Shown here one piece after another: positions 1 through 8,494 of a stretch of 26,114 bases of DNA. The first letter of the stretch is position 1; every line of letters starts with the position of its first letter. This DNA comes from Bipolaris cookei (taxonomy: Eukaryota; Ascomycota; Dothideomycetes; Pleosporales; Pleosporaceae). The position numbers were made by a program, and so were the translations under genes. The DNA lies in assembly GCA_002286855.1 (NCBI GenBank), contig NRSV01000132.1, positions 2,475 to 28,588 of the forward strand, in the 5' to 3' direction. The notes under the pieces were generated by a model. That model saw only the letters and a list, made by a program, of their open reading frames with translations. It made no database searches and was not told where the DNA came from.

Positions 1-483
1 GAGTTGAAACCCCTTTTCGTCCATATTGAATATATGGAGCGGCTGTATATCGTACTCCTCCATCTTTTCAAGGAGAAGCTTGAAATACAAGTTTTATTTG
101 GCTCCGGAATCAGCTTTAGTCCGTTCCTTGGTCATGCCTTTGGTGTAGCGTGAGATGAGATACTTGGGATGGCGGTGGATAAACCGGGTAACCCAGCTTC
201 TGGAGACCGGTTTGCCAGCCAGTTGGCTGGCAAACTGTTGTATCATTACTCTTGAAGGAGGCAAACTTCGCTCATGAAGCGTTTTGATATATTGTACAAG
301 CTCAGCTTCGTGTTCTGGGTGGAGTACTTGGTGCGCAGCGTTGCGGGTTGTTGAAAGCCCTTGGTGCCTTCGAGCCAGCGTGCTACGCTCAACACCGTAC
401 TTGGCAGCAACTTTGCCGTACGAGAAGTCATCTCCTGGTTCACGCGATTCGATTTCTTCAATCGCTTTTTGAATCGGATCCAT
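1..483 (-). pseudogene. pogo-like transposase, N-terminal part with one nonsense codon
   Basis: The frame starts at ATG 483-481 and encodes a psq-type helix-turn-helix (residues about 15-45, containing YGKVAAKYGVERSTLARR) and then a CENP-B/Tc5-type HTH ending in WVTRFIHRHP. These are the two DNA-binding modules of pogo transposases. TAA at 96-94 stops the frame after 129 codons. The same frame then continues to the window edge and reaches NMDEKGF, the conserved first-aspartate motif of the DDE_1 catalytic domain. The break is therefore a single nonsense change, and CAA to TAA would be the simplest route. The rest of the catalytic domain is outside the window. Identification is from motifs and domain order. 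Confidence 0.8.
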
Positions 484-523
484 ATTGGTGGAGTTGTGTG
501 GTGTTGAAGTTTTGTTGTTGTTG

Positions 524-573
524 GGGTGAGGTGGGGCGTTGCGCGAACCCGGGCGTTACGCGAACCTCTACTG
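524..573 (-). repeat. Terminal repeat of element A with two 17-bp subrepeats
   Basis: Read on the minus strand from 573: CAGTAG, then AGGTTCGCGTAACGCCC (567-551), then GGGTTCGCGCAACGCCC (550-534), then CACC. The two 17-bp units differ at two positions. The same layout, with a different core, sits at 26061-26100. Subterminal direct repeats of this kind usually are transposase binding sites; that role is inferred here. Confidence 0.7.
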
Positions 574-1761
574 TAGTGTTGGCGTTCGCATCTTGACGTC
601 GAACTTCGATATCACCACCTCTGGGTCGTGTGGAACTAAGCCAGCGCCTCTAAACCCTCCTAAGATGTTGCCCTTTGTAAAAGACTTGCCATAGGTCTGC
701 TGGAAGGCTGGGAGGAACTCAATCTTCGTCATGTCGTTGCTCCAGTTACGCATGATCTCCTCGGCTTGGCGCCCATACGCCCTCTTCAAAGGCGAGAAAT
801 AGCCCACATCAAGTGGTTGCAGTAGATGGAAAGAGTGTGGAGGCATGTGTAGAGTGATAATCTTTGCCTCCTTGCAGTATTGCTGGAACTCGAGCGAGTT
901 GTGGCCCCCATGACCGTCAAGAATGAGTAGACGATAGCCTCCAATACTACGCTCTTTCGTATGCCTGTCAAAGTGCTCCAACCACTTCAGGCCAAGCTCG
1001 TTCGTTGTCCAGCCATTCTCGAAGACTGCGAGAACCCAACCTCGAGGTAGGCTATCCTCCTTGTACCAGACAGAGAGGTGGTGCTTGCCGCCAAAGATGA
1101 TCAAGGTGGGATCGCCCAGCCAGCTGCGCTGACACAAACTACGCTGGTAACCCACTCCCGCTTGCCCTGCTGCAAGGATTTCGGCTTTGATAGACGCTCA
1201 GAAGCTGTGACTACTATTGACGAGTTATGCATGCCCATCATGAAGCCCGTCTCATGAAAATTGTACATATCGTCGTCCTGGGTCACATACTTGGCTTTAG
1301 TATTCTGTACAGGGCGGAACCAGCTTTGCACAAGCTCAGGATCTTCACAGAAAGCTTTCTTATAGTCGTACTTTCGATTAAACTTTGTTCGAAGTTCTGG
1401 GCGACGCTTTACAAAGGACTTAGCCCAGTTTTGGCTAACAGGCTCGCGGTTGCGAGCAGCCAGCAAAGAATCAGCAAGATCTTTGACAGTAGAGAGACGT
1501 ACTGGAAATCCTCACCAGTTAAGGGCTAGAATATTGTCACAAAGCGTTTCCTATTCTTTCACAAGGAGTCTCATTGAGTTAGGTGTGGAAATCTTATTGA
1601 GGGAGCCTTCCAGCACGCCTTCGTCTTAGTATACTTTCAGCCACACTGTAGATTGCTGCAGCACGTGGAATGCTAATTGTCGTGTCACGTTGGACAGCTA
1701 GTAATGCAAGCTGTATTTGAGATTCTTTTGAAGAGTTTTGCATGTTGTTAGTTTGAGACAT
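574..1761 (-). pseudogene. pogo/Fot1-like DDE transposase, multiply broken
   Basis: From ATG at 1761 the frame shows an N-terminal HTH segment (IPRAAAIYSVAESILRRRRA). TAA and a +1-type shift follow near 1610-1600, then in-frame TAG and TGA codons between about 1565 and 1505. Next comes a CENP-B-type HTH (NWAKSFVKRRPEL, near 1430) and the start of the DDE_1 domain. A second shift near 1115 moves to the frame carrying IIFGGKHHLSVWY, LLILDGHGGHNS and LLQPLDVGYF, so the second and third catalytic aspartates are present. At the first catalytic position the motif reads NFHETGFMMG, with histidine in place of aspartate. Coding stops at the insertion point of element A. The domain order and motifs identify the family securely. 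Confidence 0.85.
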
Positions 1762-1823
1762 CGCATGTAATAGTCAAAGTTGATGGGTCTTGGCATGTCC
1801 GGTCACTCGCCCGTCCCAGACGT
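574..1823 (-). mobile_element. pogo-like element B, interrupted by element A
   Basis: This is a second pogo/Fot1-like transposon, also read on the minus strand. Its transposase begins at 1761 and runs down to 574, where element A interrupts it. The upstream end is tentatively placed at 1823, where the minus-strand sequence ACGTCTGGGACGGG follows a TA at 1825-1824; this boundary is weak. The C-terminal quarter and the other terminus must lie beyond element A, outside the window. The element is clearly dead, with several stops, two frameshifts and loss of a catalytic residue. Confidence 0.65.
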
Positions 1824-3424
1824 TACATGCAGTTACAACTTTCGCTCTCGTACTTTTGCAAACAAATCTTCATACATTTCGGTAACCCTCACTACGGCGT
1901 GTGTCAACTGGCCGATGGCGTGCGGCACGGTTGCCGGATACGAATGCTGATGGTAAGCTAGAAAGTTCAGCGGAACTAGAGTAGTATCGTATGATCTGGT
2001 CCGTGTAGACCATTATTTTGTAAGTAGGATTACACATAGTATGACTAAGGTGGAAAGTGGCAGGTTGTTTCTGATATTACTCAAATATTAAGACGAAATT
2101 GCATCATAGAATCGGCAAGCTCACTGGATGTAGTGTAAAAATACTACTTGTAATCTATCGCCTTTGTATCTTTGCTAGAATTGACTGTATGTCCACTCTA
2201 CTACTCTTATCACATCTGGTCTTATATCAACCCCAGTTATTAGAACATCAAACGCAATGCCCTTGGTCATAAAGTCGCCCTGGTCGCTCAAGATTATTGT
2301 TGGCCTAATAAAGGTATCACTTGGTGAATCAACTTGCAGCTGCAATACTACAATGAGGAAGCGGATTGATTGTCTGTATTTGCTATCGTGTCCAGTACTT
2401 ACAGCGCCTGCGCGCACGGCCGCAGACGCACGAGCCGGTAAGCAGCAGGGACGACGTCCCTGCCACTGCTCGTATCAACCAATCAGTGTCGCGTATCAGT
2501 AGGACTCGTTCGAGTCCTAATTGATTCTAACAATTATAAATGTAAAAAATGTATCTAGCTACTGAACATTTACGAATAAAGTAATGAAGTAGTTTGAAGG
2601 TCTCATTGAATATCTTGAAATGCAACTGGCCCCTCCTGGTAATGGTTCTATTCCTTTTCCATGCGAGCTTTAAGATAAATGTGCGCCCTGTCAAAGAAAG
2701 CTCGCACAGTTTACAAACACTGTTACGGCCATTATCTAGAGTAACCACCAGTTTCTCGTTATGTCGAGGAATTGGAGTAGTCACTTAATGGTGATTTAGT
2801 CTAACAAAGCTGGGGATGCATGAAGAGATTATGAAAAGGGCGAGCACATAGCATACCTGAATGATTCACTCACCAGGCTGCTAAATGATTAGTCTACATA
2901 TGGTCGAAGTCTTGTCTCCAGACATCGCTCACCAGCGCGAGTATGGAGTTCTCGGGACTACGACCCATTCTTTCCAACCGCCGACTTGTAAGTAAGGAAT
3001 CAAGAAGATGCTCATGTGACAAAAATCTTAAAATGCATTACTAGGTCAATTATGGGCAGCTAGCAGTGCGCGTCTACTCTTGCACTTACCTTGCGCCACC
3101 ACAAGAGCTCGAAATCTCGAGGTGGCATAGCAACTGCGCCATGGACAAATTACCCAATTGATACTCTTTAAATGTTTACATTCTATTCGCCTGTTATTCA
3201 TCATCAACGATGATAGATCCGCTAAGACACGATCCGGAAACTGACTAACCACATCCGATATACCTCGGCATCTCCCATCATAAGCTCCCTCAGCCGAACC
3301 ACTCGTCCATACGAACTGACAACAGCACATAGCTTTACCACTCACACAACACTTTGACCAGCCATTTGCAGGAGTTTCAACATCGTCTGGTCGCTTTCGC
3401 AAGCAGGAAACACCTGATACACTG
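1824..3424. other. Spacer with AT-rich stretches and one GC-rich hairpin block
   Basis: No convincing gene was found. Open frames here are short, lack conserved motifs and mostly lack ATG starts. The only structured part is the GC-rich block at 2402-2519, listed separately. A short ATG frame near 2899, followed by a GTAAGT donor near 2989, could be an orphan first exon but leads only to about 55 residues. Confidence 0.5.
2430..2519. repeat. Two adjacent palindromes in a GC-rich island
   Basis: Palindrome 1 centres on CAGGGACG-A-CGTCCCTG, an 8-bp perfect arm with a 1-nt centre, near 2446-2462. Its flanks (AGCAG and CTGCT) extend the pairing after a small bulge. Palindrome 2 is TAGGACTCG-TT-CGAGTCCTA at 2500-2519, a 9-bp perfect arm with a 2-nt centre. 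The surrounding sequence is AT-rich. No coding frame explains them. A transposon end or a cruciform-forming site is possible. Confidence 0.6.
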
Positions 3425-3432
3425 TATAAATA
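3425..3432 (+). promoter_or_regulatory. TATA box of the dienoyl-CoA isomerase gene
   Basis: TATAAATA lies 45-52 nt upstream of the ATG at 3477. The short distance implies a 5' leader of only about 20 nt. Confidence 0.55.
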
Positions 3433-3476
3433 GAAAGAGCAAGGAGCGACAAGGAGCCAAACGGTACGACGACAAC

Positions 3477-4596
3477 ATGGCAGAGGCTTACCAGAAGGAG
3501 TTCTTCAACGTTTCATTCCCAGTAGAATATGTGGCGCACGTTGAGATTAATCGACCGGAGAAGATGAATGCGTTCAATGAGGTGTAAGTATACGATATTC
3601 ATTCTTTTATCTAATTGACGAGCATATGCGGGTCAAAGAGTATGTGCATACAAGAACATCTTCAACTATGATAATGTCCAAGAAAAGATGAACAGGTGCA
3701 TATTACACATACAAGATGACCCATATCTCCAAAAAACCCCTTCTCCACAATCCCACACTAACATAACCTACAGCATGTGGCTCAACCTCTCCTCCATCTT
3801 CCGCCAACTCTCCCACGATCCTAACGTCCGCGCCGTCATCCTAACCGGCGCCGGCGACCGCGCCTTCACAGCCGGCCTGGACGTTCAAGCCGCATCTAAC
3901 GACGGCGCCCTTGCGCAGAAAGACGATGCGAAACCCCTTGACTCGGCCCGCAAAGCAACGGGGATACGCCGCCATATTCTCGAATTCCAAGATTGCATCA
4001 CTGATATTGAAAAGTGTGAGAAACGTACGTTTCAAAAATCCAAATGAACAGTTTTAAACGAGATGAAAAAAAACAAGTAAAAGTAGCTAACATATCTCGA
4101 AGCCGTCATCGCCGTCCTCCACGGAATATCCTTCGGCCTCGCCCTTGACCTCTCCCTCGCCTGCGACATCCGCATCTCAACCAGCACCACCAAGTTCTCC
4201 GTCAAGGAAGTCGACATCGGCATCGCCGCAGACATTGGTACGCTATCGCGCTTACCGCATTCCGTTGGTAACCTCTCGTGGGTAAAAGATATTAGCTTGT
4301 CTGCGCGCATCTTCTTGTCCAGTGAGGCACTGCAGCACGGTCTTGTGTCGGCCGTGTACAAGGACAAGGCGGAAGCGGTGGCGGAAGCGACAAAGTTGGC
4401 GGCGACGATTGCGAGCAAGAGTCCCGTTGCTACGCTGGGTACGAAGCATATTATTAATTACTCGAGGGATAGGACGGTTGCTGATGGGCTGAATTATACG
4501 GCGGTTTGGAATGCGGCCATGTTGCAGACGGATGATGTCAAGGATGCGCTGTTGAGTGGTATGCAAAAGAGGACGCCCAAGTTTAGTAAGTTGTAG
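3477..4596 (+). CDS. ECH1: Peroxisomal delta(3,5)-delta(2,4)-dienoyl-CoA isomerase
   Basis: There are three exons: 3477-3583, 3774-4024 and 4103-4596 (introns 190 and 78 nt, GT...AG, branch-like CTAAC before both acceptors). They give a 283-residue crotonase-fold protein. It has the N-terminal hydratase/isomerase signature (VEINRPEKMNAF, then AVILTGAGDRAFTAGLD). The motif VKEVDIGIAADIG is typical of ECH1-type dienoyl-CoA isomerases rather than plain hydratases. D135, E155 and D163 have the same spacing as the Asp176/Glu196/Asp204 triad described for rat ECH1. The C-terminus is SKL, a canonical PTS1, so the enzyme should work in the peroxisomal matrix, shifting double bonds of odd-position unsaturated acyl-CoAs for beta-oxidation. 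It converges with RACK1 downstream. Exon 1 is short but starts the fold correctly. Confidence 0.92.
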
Positions 4597-5139
4597 GTTG
4601 AATGAGCAGAAAAAGAGAGAAATTGGCCTGGTACAAGACAGTTGTGTAAAAACAAAAGCGGCAAACCTGCACCTTACGGGCAACTTGATACATGAGGTGA
4701 TACCCCTTTTGGTATTGCTATGCACATCATGACAACTCACTTCACTCGGAGGGGATATGCATCGCACACAATACACACAGCGATACAAGAATGCTTTTAC
4801 TGTCAAAAGAATTTCCCTAACATCGCGCCTTGAAAAGAAAACAGCTGTCCGAGCATCGCTCTGAGATGGGCTACAACTGAGTACCAATCTCAGAAAAGCA
4901 GTCATCGAGCATCGCTCTGAGCCAGCGCTACAAAGACGCGACGACCATCACACGGTGATGATGTTCCATTGTTGGACTTTGAGAATTTTCATTGACTCTA
5001 AGCGCCTGGACGTGTTAATGCCGGAAGAGCCCCAAACCCATCCCGCATGAGCATCAATCATAACCCATGGCATGCTACAGAAGATGTGGAATCGTGATTT
5101 TCCCGTTACGCCCCATTGCACTACCCAACATGCACTACC
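4597..5139. other. Convergent spacer between ECH1 and RACK1, with a 16-bp direct repeat
   Basis: This holds the 3' ends of two convergent genes. No gene is seen. A 16-bp direct repeat, CGAGCATCGCTCTGAG, occurs at 4850-4865 and 4906-4921 and may lie in the 3' UTR of either gene. Confidence 0.5.
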
Positions 5140-6402
5140 TTATCCCCGTGCCATGACACCCCAGCAGCGGATACGGTTGTCAGTGTATCCGGCGAACAGG
5201 GTCTGACCGTCGGCGCTCCAGGCCAAGGAGACACACTCGGGCTCACGGCTCTTCTTGCCAACCTCCATGTACTCGGGCTTCAGTTCATCAACCTTGCTCT
5301 TCTTCTCGAGGTCGAAGATGATGATGCTGGAGGCGGTGGCAGCGCACAACCAGTAGCGGTTGGGCGAGAAGACAAGGGCGTGGATCTCGTCACCGGCGGA
5401 TAGAGAGTACAGGTGCTTAGACTCATTTAGATCCCAGAGCATGGTTGTTCCGTCCTTACCACCGGAGGCGCACAGCGAGCCATCGGGCGAGATGGTGACG
5501 GTGTTGATATAACCGGTGTGACCGATGTGGTCAGTCTGGATGCGGCAGGAAGCAAGTTCCCAGACCTGTGTGATATTAGCTTCTTGCGGTCGAATAGCTT
5601 GGTAGTGAATCGAGGAGAGAAGCATTGAATCAGTACTAGGTGATAATTGTCTCATAGCCGAAGCTCTGAAGTAGCAAATACATAGAAAATCATCATAAAA
5701 CGAGGGTGGAGGTTGGGTGTGAAATGGCTATATTCACGTACCTTGACAAGCTTGTCCCAACCAGCCGAGACAATGACGGGGTTCTGAGGGTTGGGGGAGA
5801 AGCGAACGCACGAGACCCACTCGGTGTGGCCCTTGTCGGTGATGGTGTACTTGCAGTCACCAAGGGTGTTCCAGAGCTTGATGGTTCGGTCGCGCGATCC
5901 GGAAACGATCTGGCGGTTGTCTGCGGAGAAGGAGACGGAGAGGACGTCGTTGGTGTGACCGACAAAGCGGCGGGTGGTGACACCAGTGGAGAGCTCCCAG
6001 AGGCGGAGGGTCTTGTCCCAGGACGAGGAGAGGGCGTAGGCGCCGTCAGAAGAGATGACCTGTGCAGCAATTGTCAGCTCAGCTATTCTCGCTTCCTAGC
6101 TAGCCAATTGTATTGAGTGTGTGGGTGAACATACGCAGTCGGACACGATGTGGGAGTGGCCGTGGAGACTCCTCTTGGGGTAACCGTACGAGGTCTCGTC
6201 GCGGGTCAGGTTCCAGATGATGAGTGTCTTGTCACGCGAACCGGACAGGAGCATGTTGGGGCTGGTCGCATGTCAGTAATTGCGCGTCTTATACGATACA
6301 GGATATTTTCGGGGGTACGCACTTCTCCAGAGAGGTAGCAAGGGAGGTAACCCAGCCAGAGTGGCCCTCGAGGGTACCACGGAGTACGAGTTGCTCGGCC
6401 AT
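5140..6402 (-). CDS. RACK1: RACK1/Cpc2 G-beta-like WD40 ribosomal scaffold protein
   Basis: There are four exons on the minus strand: 6402-6323, 6261-6135, 6059-5742 and 5565-5140. They give 316 residues, the usual length of fungal RACK1 (Asc1/Cpc2/CpcB). The protein is a seven-bladed WD40 propeller starting MAEQLVLRGTLEGHSGWVTS. It shows typical blade ends such as SGSRDKTLIIWN, SSSWDKTLRLWE, SGSRDRTIKLWN and GGKDGTTMLWD. It binds the head of the 40S subunit and links translation to signalling and, in fungi, to general amino-acid control. All junctions are GT...AG and keep the frame. Intron 3 (5741-5566, 176 nt) is more than twice the length of the other two and houses a snoRNA. The leader may contain a further intron (donor-like GTACGT near 6690). 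Confidence 0.96.
5628..5700 (-). ncRNA. snR24: C/D-box snoRNA U24/snR24 inside RACK1 intron 3
   Basis: On the minus strand the intron carries a C box ATGATGA (5696-5690), an antisense element TATTTGCTACTT (5680-5669) directly before a degenerate D' box CAGA (5668-5665), a C'-like TATGAGA (5656-5650) and a D box CTGA (5633-5630). The antisense element is, from memory, the same as in yeast snR24. It pairs over 11 bp with AGUAGCAAAUA of the large-subunit rRNA. The D+5 rule points to the A of GUAGC, which I recall as Am1449 in yeast 25S. Yeast snR24 also lies in the intron of the RACK1 homologue ASC1. The second guide before the D box (ATTATCACC) is only partly like snR24. Terminal stem pairing is weak, so the ends are approximate. 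Confidence 0.78.
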
Positions 6403-7052
6403 GATTGTGATGAGTGGCTTCTGCTGAGGATGGACGTAGGCGCACTCGGATGTTGATGGACAGTCCTGAAGTTGTTCGACGAGGAGCGCACAACGGGACG
6501 TCGAAATTGCGAAATAGACGAAGGCGCTAGGGCCGGATATAGACTAGCGCTGGAGCACCAGCCTTGCTCGCCCATGGACTGTGAGTAGGTAAGCGAAGCC
6601 CTCTATACATTTCCTCCGAACGCAGCATTGATGCCGAGTTCCTAGGTGAAATGATTGTATATGTGAAGGCTAGTGGTTGTGACGTACCTCCACTTGGGTC
6701 AGAGACGTTGCTACCGCGAAACCTCGATCAATCTCGGGTCAAAACTAGAGAAACTTGCTCACGTCTTCGCGTTGAACTGACTGCGTGACGACTTCTGGCA
6801 GCCCATGTTTTGGCACTGGTTTGTGTCTGCTCCGCTGAATCCAAGCCGTCTGCGATGATTCGTCCCCAATCTTCTCTTTCTGCAGCTGATTATCAGCTCC
6901 ATGTGCGACAAAGCCCACTAACTCCGAGACAACTGGTCTTATCTCCGTACTCCTTGCCAATAGCAAAGAAGTCACGCGCAGCGCCAGGCGGAAGCATGGT
7001 ATGACACTTACTAACAAATAGTCAATATGTCTTCAACTGGCAGTTCCATGCA
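6403..7052. other. Divergent promoter region between RACK1 and the NmrA-like gene
   Basis: This holds the RACK1 leader/promoter and the upstream region of the NmrA-like gene. No gene is seen. A GTACGT donor (minus strand, near 6690) and an AG-ending tract near 6640 could mark a 5' UTR intron of RACK1. Confidence 0.4.
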
Positions 7053-7058
7053 TATAAA
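7053..7058 (+). promoter_or_regulatory. TATA box upstream of the NmrA-like gene
   Basis: TATAAA lies 84 nt before the ATG at 7137, a normal distance. It supports 7137 rather than 7201 as the ancestral start. Confidence 0.4.
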
Positions 7059-7136
7059 CTTGGGCGGGATCAATCTGTTGCGTTCTCAACTAACAACAGT
7101 GATTTCAGCTCCCAAGCATCTGGCACATACCACAAA

Positions 7137-8100
7137 ATGTCATCGGAAACACCTATCATAACAACCAAACTACTACTCTTAGGCGTTGGAGAATTAGGAA
7201 ATGCAATACTCACTCATCTTTTACCCTGCCATCCATCCGAATCACTCTCGGCATCCGCTCCCCATCCAAATACACCCACCTGGCCGCTTCCCATCCTCCT
7301 CTTACCTTGCTTCCAATCGACCTCTCCGGCCCTTCTGCAAGCCTCTCAGAAACCTTTGCAAATTTGACATCATTGTTAGCGCGACTGGGTTCGGTGCCGA
7401 TCCAACCACCGTTGTGAAACTCGCACGAGAAGTTCTGGGAGCCGGATGTATAAGGAAGGCAAAGGGCGAGGGCGAACTGTGGTATTTTCCCTGGCAGTGG
7501 GGTGTTGATTACGACGTTACTGGTGATAGGCAGGGGTTGATGCCCTTGTTTGGTGCACAGCGTGATGTTCGCAACCTTTGGTGGGAGCAAGGCGAGGAGA
7601 TCAATGTCACGTGGACCGTTGTCTCCACTGGCATTTTCATGTCTTTTCTCTTTGAGCTATTCTGGGGTATCGTAGACAGAACGCACGAAAAGGAGGGCAA
7701 GCTAGTGGTGAGATGCTTGAGAGATTGGGACCACAAGGTTACCATAACAGACGTGGACGATATTGGAAGAGGGTTGGCGAGGATTGTCAACAAGGAGGTA
7801 GAGGCAGAACGGCGTGTGTTGTATATTGCTGGAGACACATTGAGATACGGACAACTGGCTGAGATCGTTGAAAGAGTTAGCGGGAGAGAGGTTGAGAGAG
7901 AAGAATGGACAATCTCACATCTAGTGGACGAGCTTAAGGCAGACTCGGACAACGATATCAAGAAGTACAGACTGGTCTTTGCGAGAGAGGGAGTTTGGTG
8001 GAGCAAAGAAGAGACAGTAAATCACAAGTTGGGTATGTATATGATGGATGTCGAGACTTACGCAAGTAAGATATTTGGAGATAGAAACACTGGCCAGTAG
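7137..8100 (+). pseudogene. NmrA-like NAD(P)-binding oxidoreductase, two frameshifts
   Basis: The ATG at 7137 opens a Rossmann start (KLLLLGVGELGNAIL, GxGxxG). Family-like coding then moves to the next frame at about 7225-7245 (SPSKYTHLAA, LTLLPIDLSGPSASLSETFA). It moves again at about 7363-7368 to a third frame that stays open to the stop at 8100 (FDIIVSATGFG, LWYFPWQWGVDYDVTGD, GIFMSFLFE). Both changes equal the loss of one base. No GT...AG intron explains them. A shorter model starting at ATG 7201 stays open but has no nucleotide-binding glycine loop. The family is NmrA/isoflavone-reductase-like and the substrate is unknown. The gene is either a pseudogene or has two sequencing errors. Confidence 0.7.
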
Positions 8101-8494
8101 TATAGCTAATTGGACGAGTTTGACAGCTGTTTTGACAATGCCTTTTGTATATTTCACCAATACTGCTGAGTAAGTATGACCACATTGACCGTAAGCTTGA
8201 TGGAGTGTAGTGGGCCATGATTGACACGCACACATGCCTCAGCTCCCATAGCGCTTTGTACCCACCGCAAGCCTGGGGTGCTTATAGCTGTGTCCGCTTG
8301 AATCTTGTCGGTAGCACGGTGTTTGCGCCTGTAGCAGCTGAATGAGGCTCTTTTCCTCCCCAACCCCACGTAGACACATTGGATATATCATCTTCGTTCT
8401 CTCTCCTTCTCTTTGGTCCCCCAATGTCGAATGTAAGCAGGTGTTGATCATGGCTGAAGTCGGTTGGAACTCCTGTCTGCGCATCGGGCCGCTC
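8101..8494. other. Convergent spacer between the NmrA-like gene and U1-C
   Basis: These are 3' flanks of two convergent genes. No coding or RNA feature is recognised. Confidence 0.4.

Larger units (their letters stand above)
1..573 (-). mobile_element. pogo-like element A, partial (5' end to window edge)
   Basis: A pogo-type (Tc1/mariner superfamily) DNA transposon runs from its terminus at 573 leftwards out of the window. Its end starts CAGTAG (573-568), followed by two tandem 17-bp motifs ending AACGCCC (567-551 and 550-534). A TA dinucleotide flanks it at 574-575, as expected for this superfamily. The transposase frame opens at 483. The element lies inside the coding sequence of a second, unrelated pogo-like element (B), so it inserted later. 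Only the 5' part is visible; the other terminus is beyond position 1. Confidence 0.8.

Noticed and set aside
2500..2525. tRNA T-arm or Helitron 3' end at the TAGGACTCG palindrome
   Set aside because: TTCGA is present but acceptor, D and anticodon arms are absent. The hairpin is not followed at the usual distance by CTRR and a T.
2899..3135. Tiny two-exon gene starting near 2899 with a GTAAGT donor
   Set aside because: It yields about 55 residues with no motif. The donor and acceptor alone are not enough evidence.
3046..3402. 118-codon open frame on the minus strand upstream of ECH1
   Set aside because: It overlaps the ECH1 promoter and has no recognisable domain, no support from codon or motif pattern, and an unlikely composition.
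7360..7370. Programmed -1 frameshift at A-AAT-TTG in the NmrA-like gene
   Set aside because: The heptamer fits the slippery pattern loosely, but the gene has a second shift with no such site, and programmed shifting is not known in this family.
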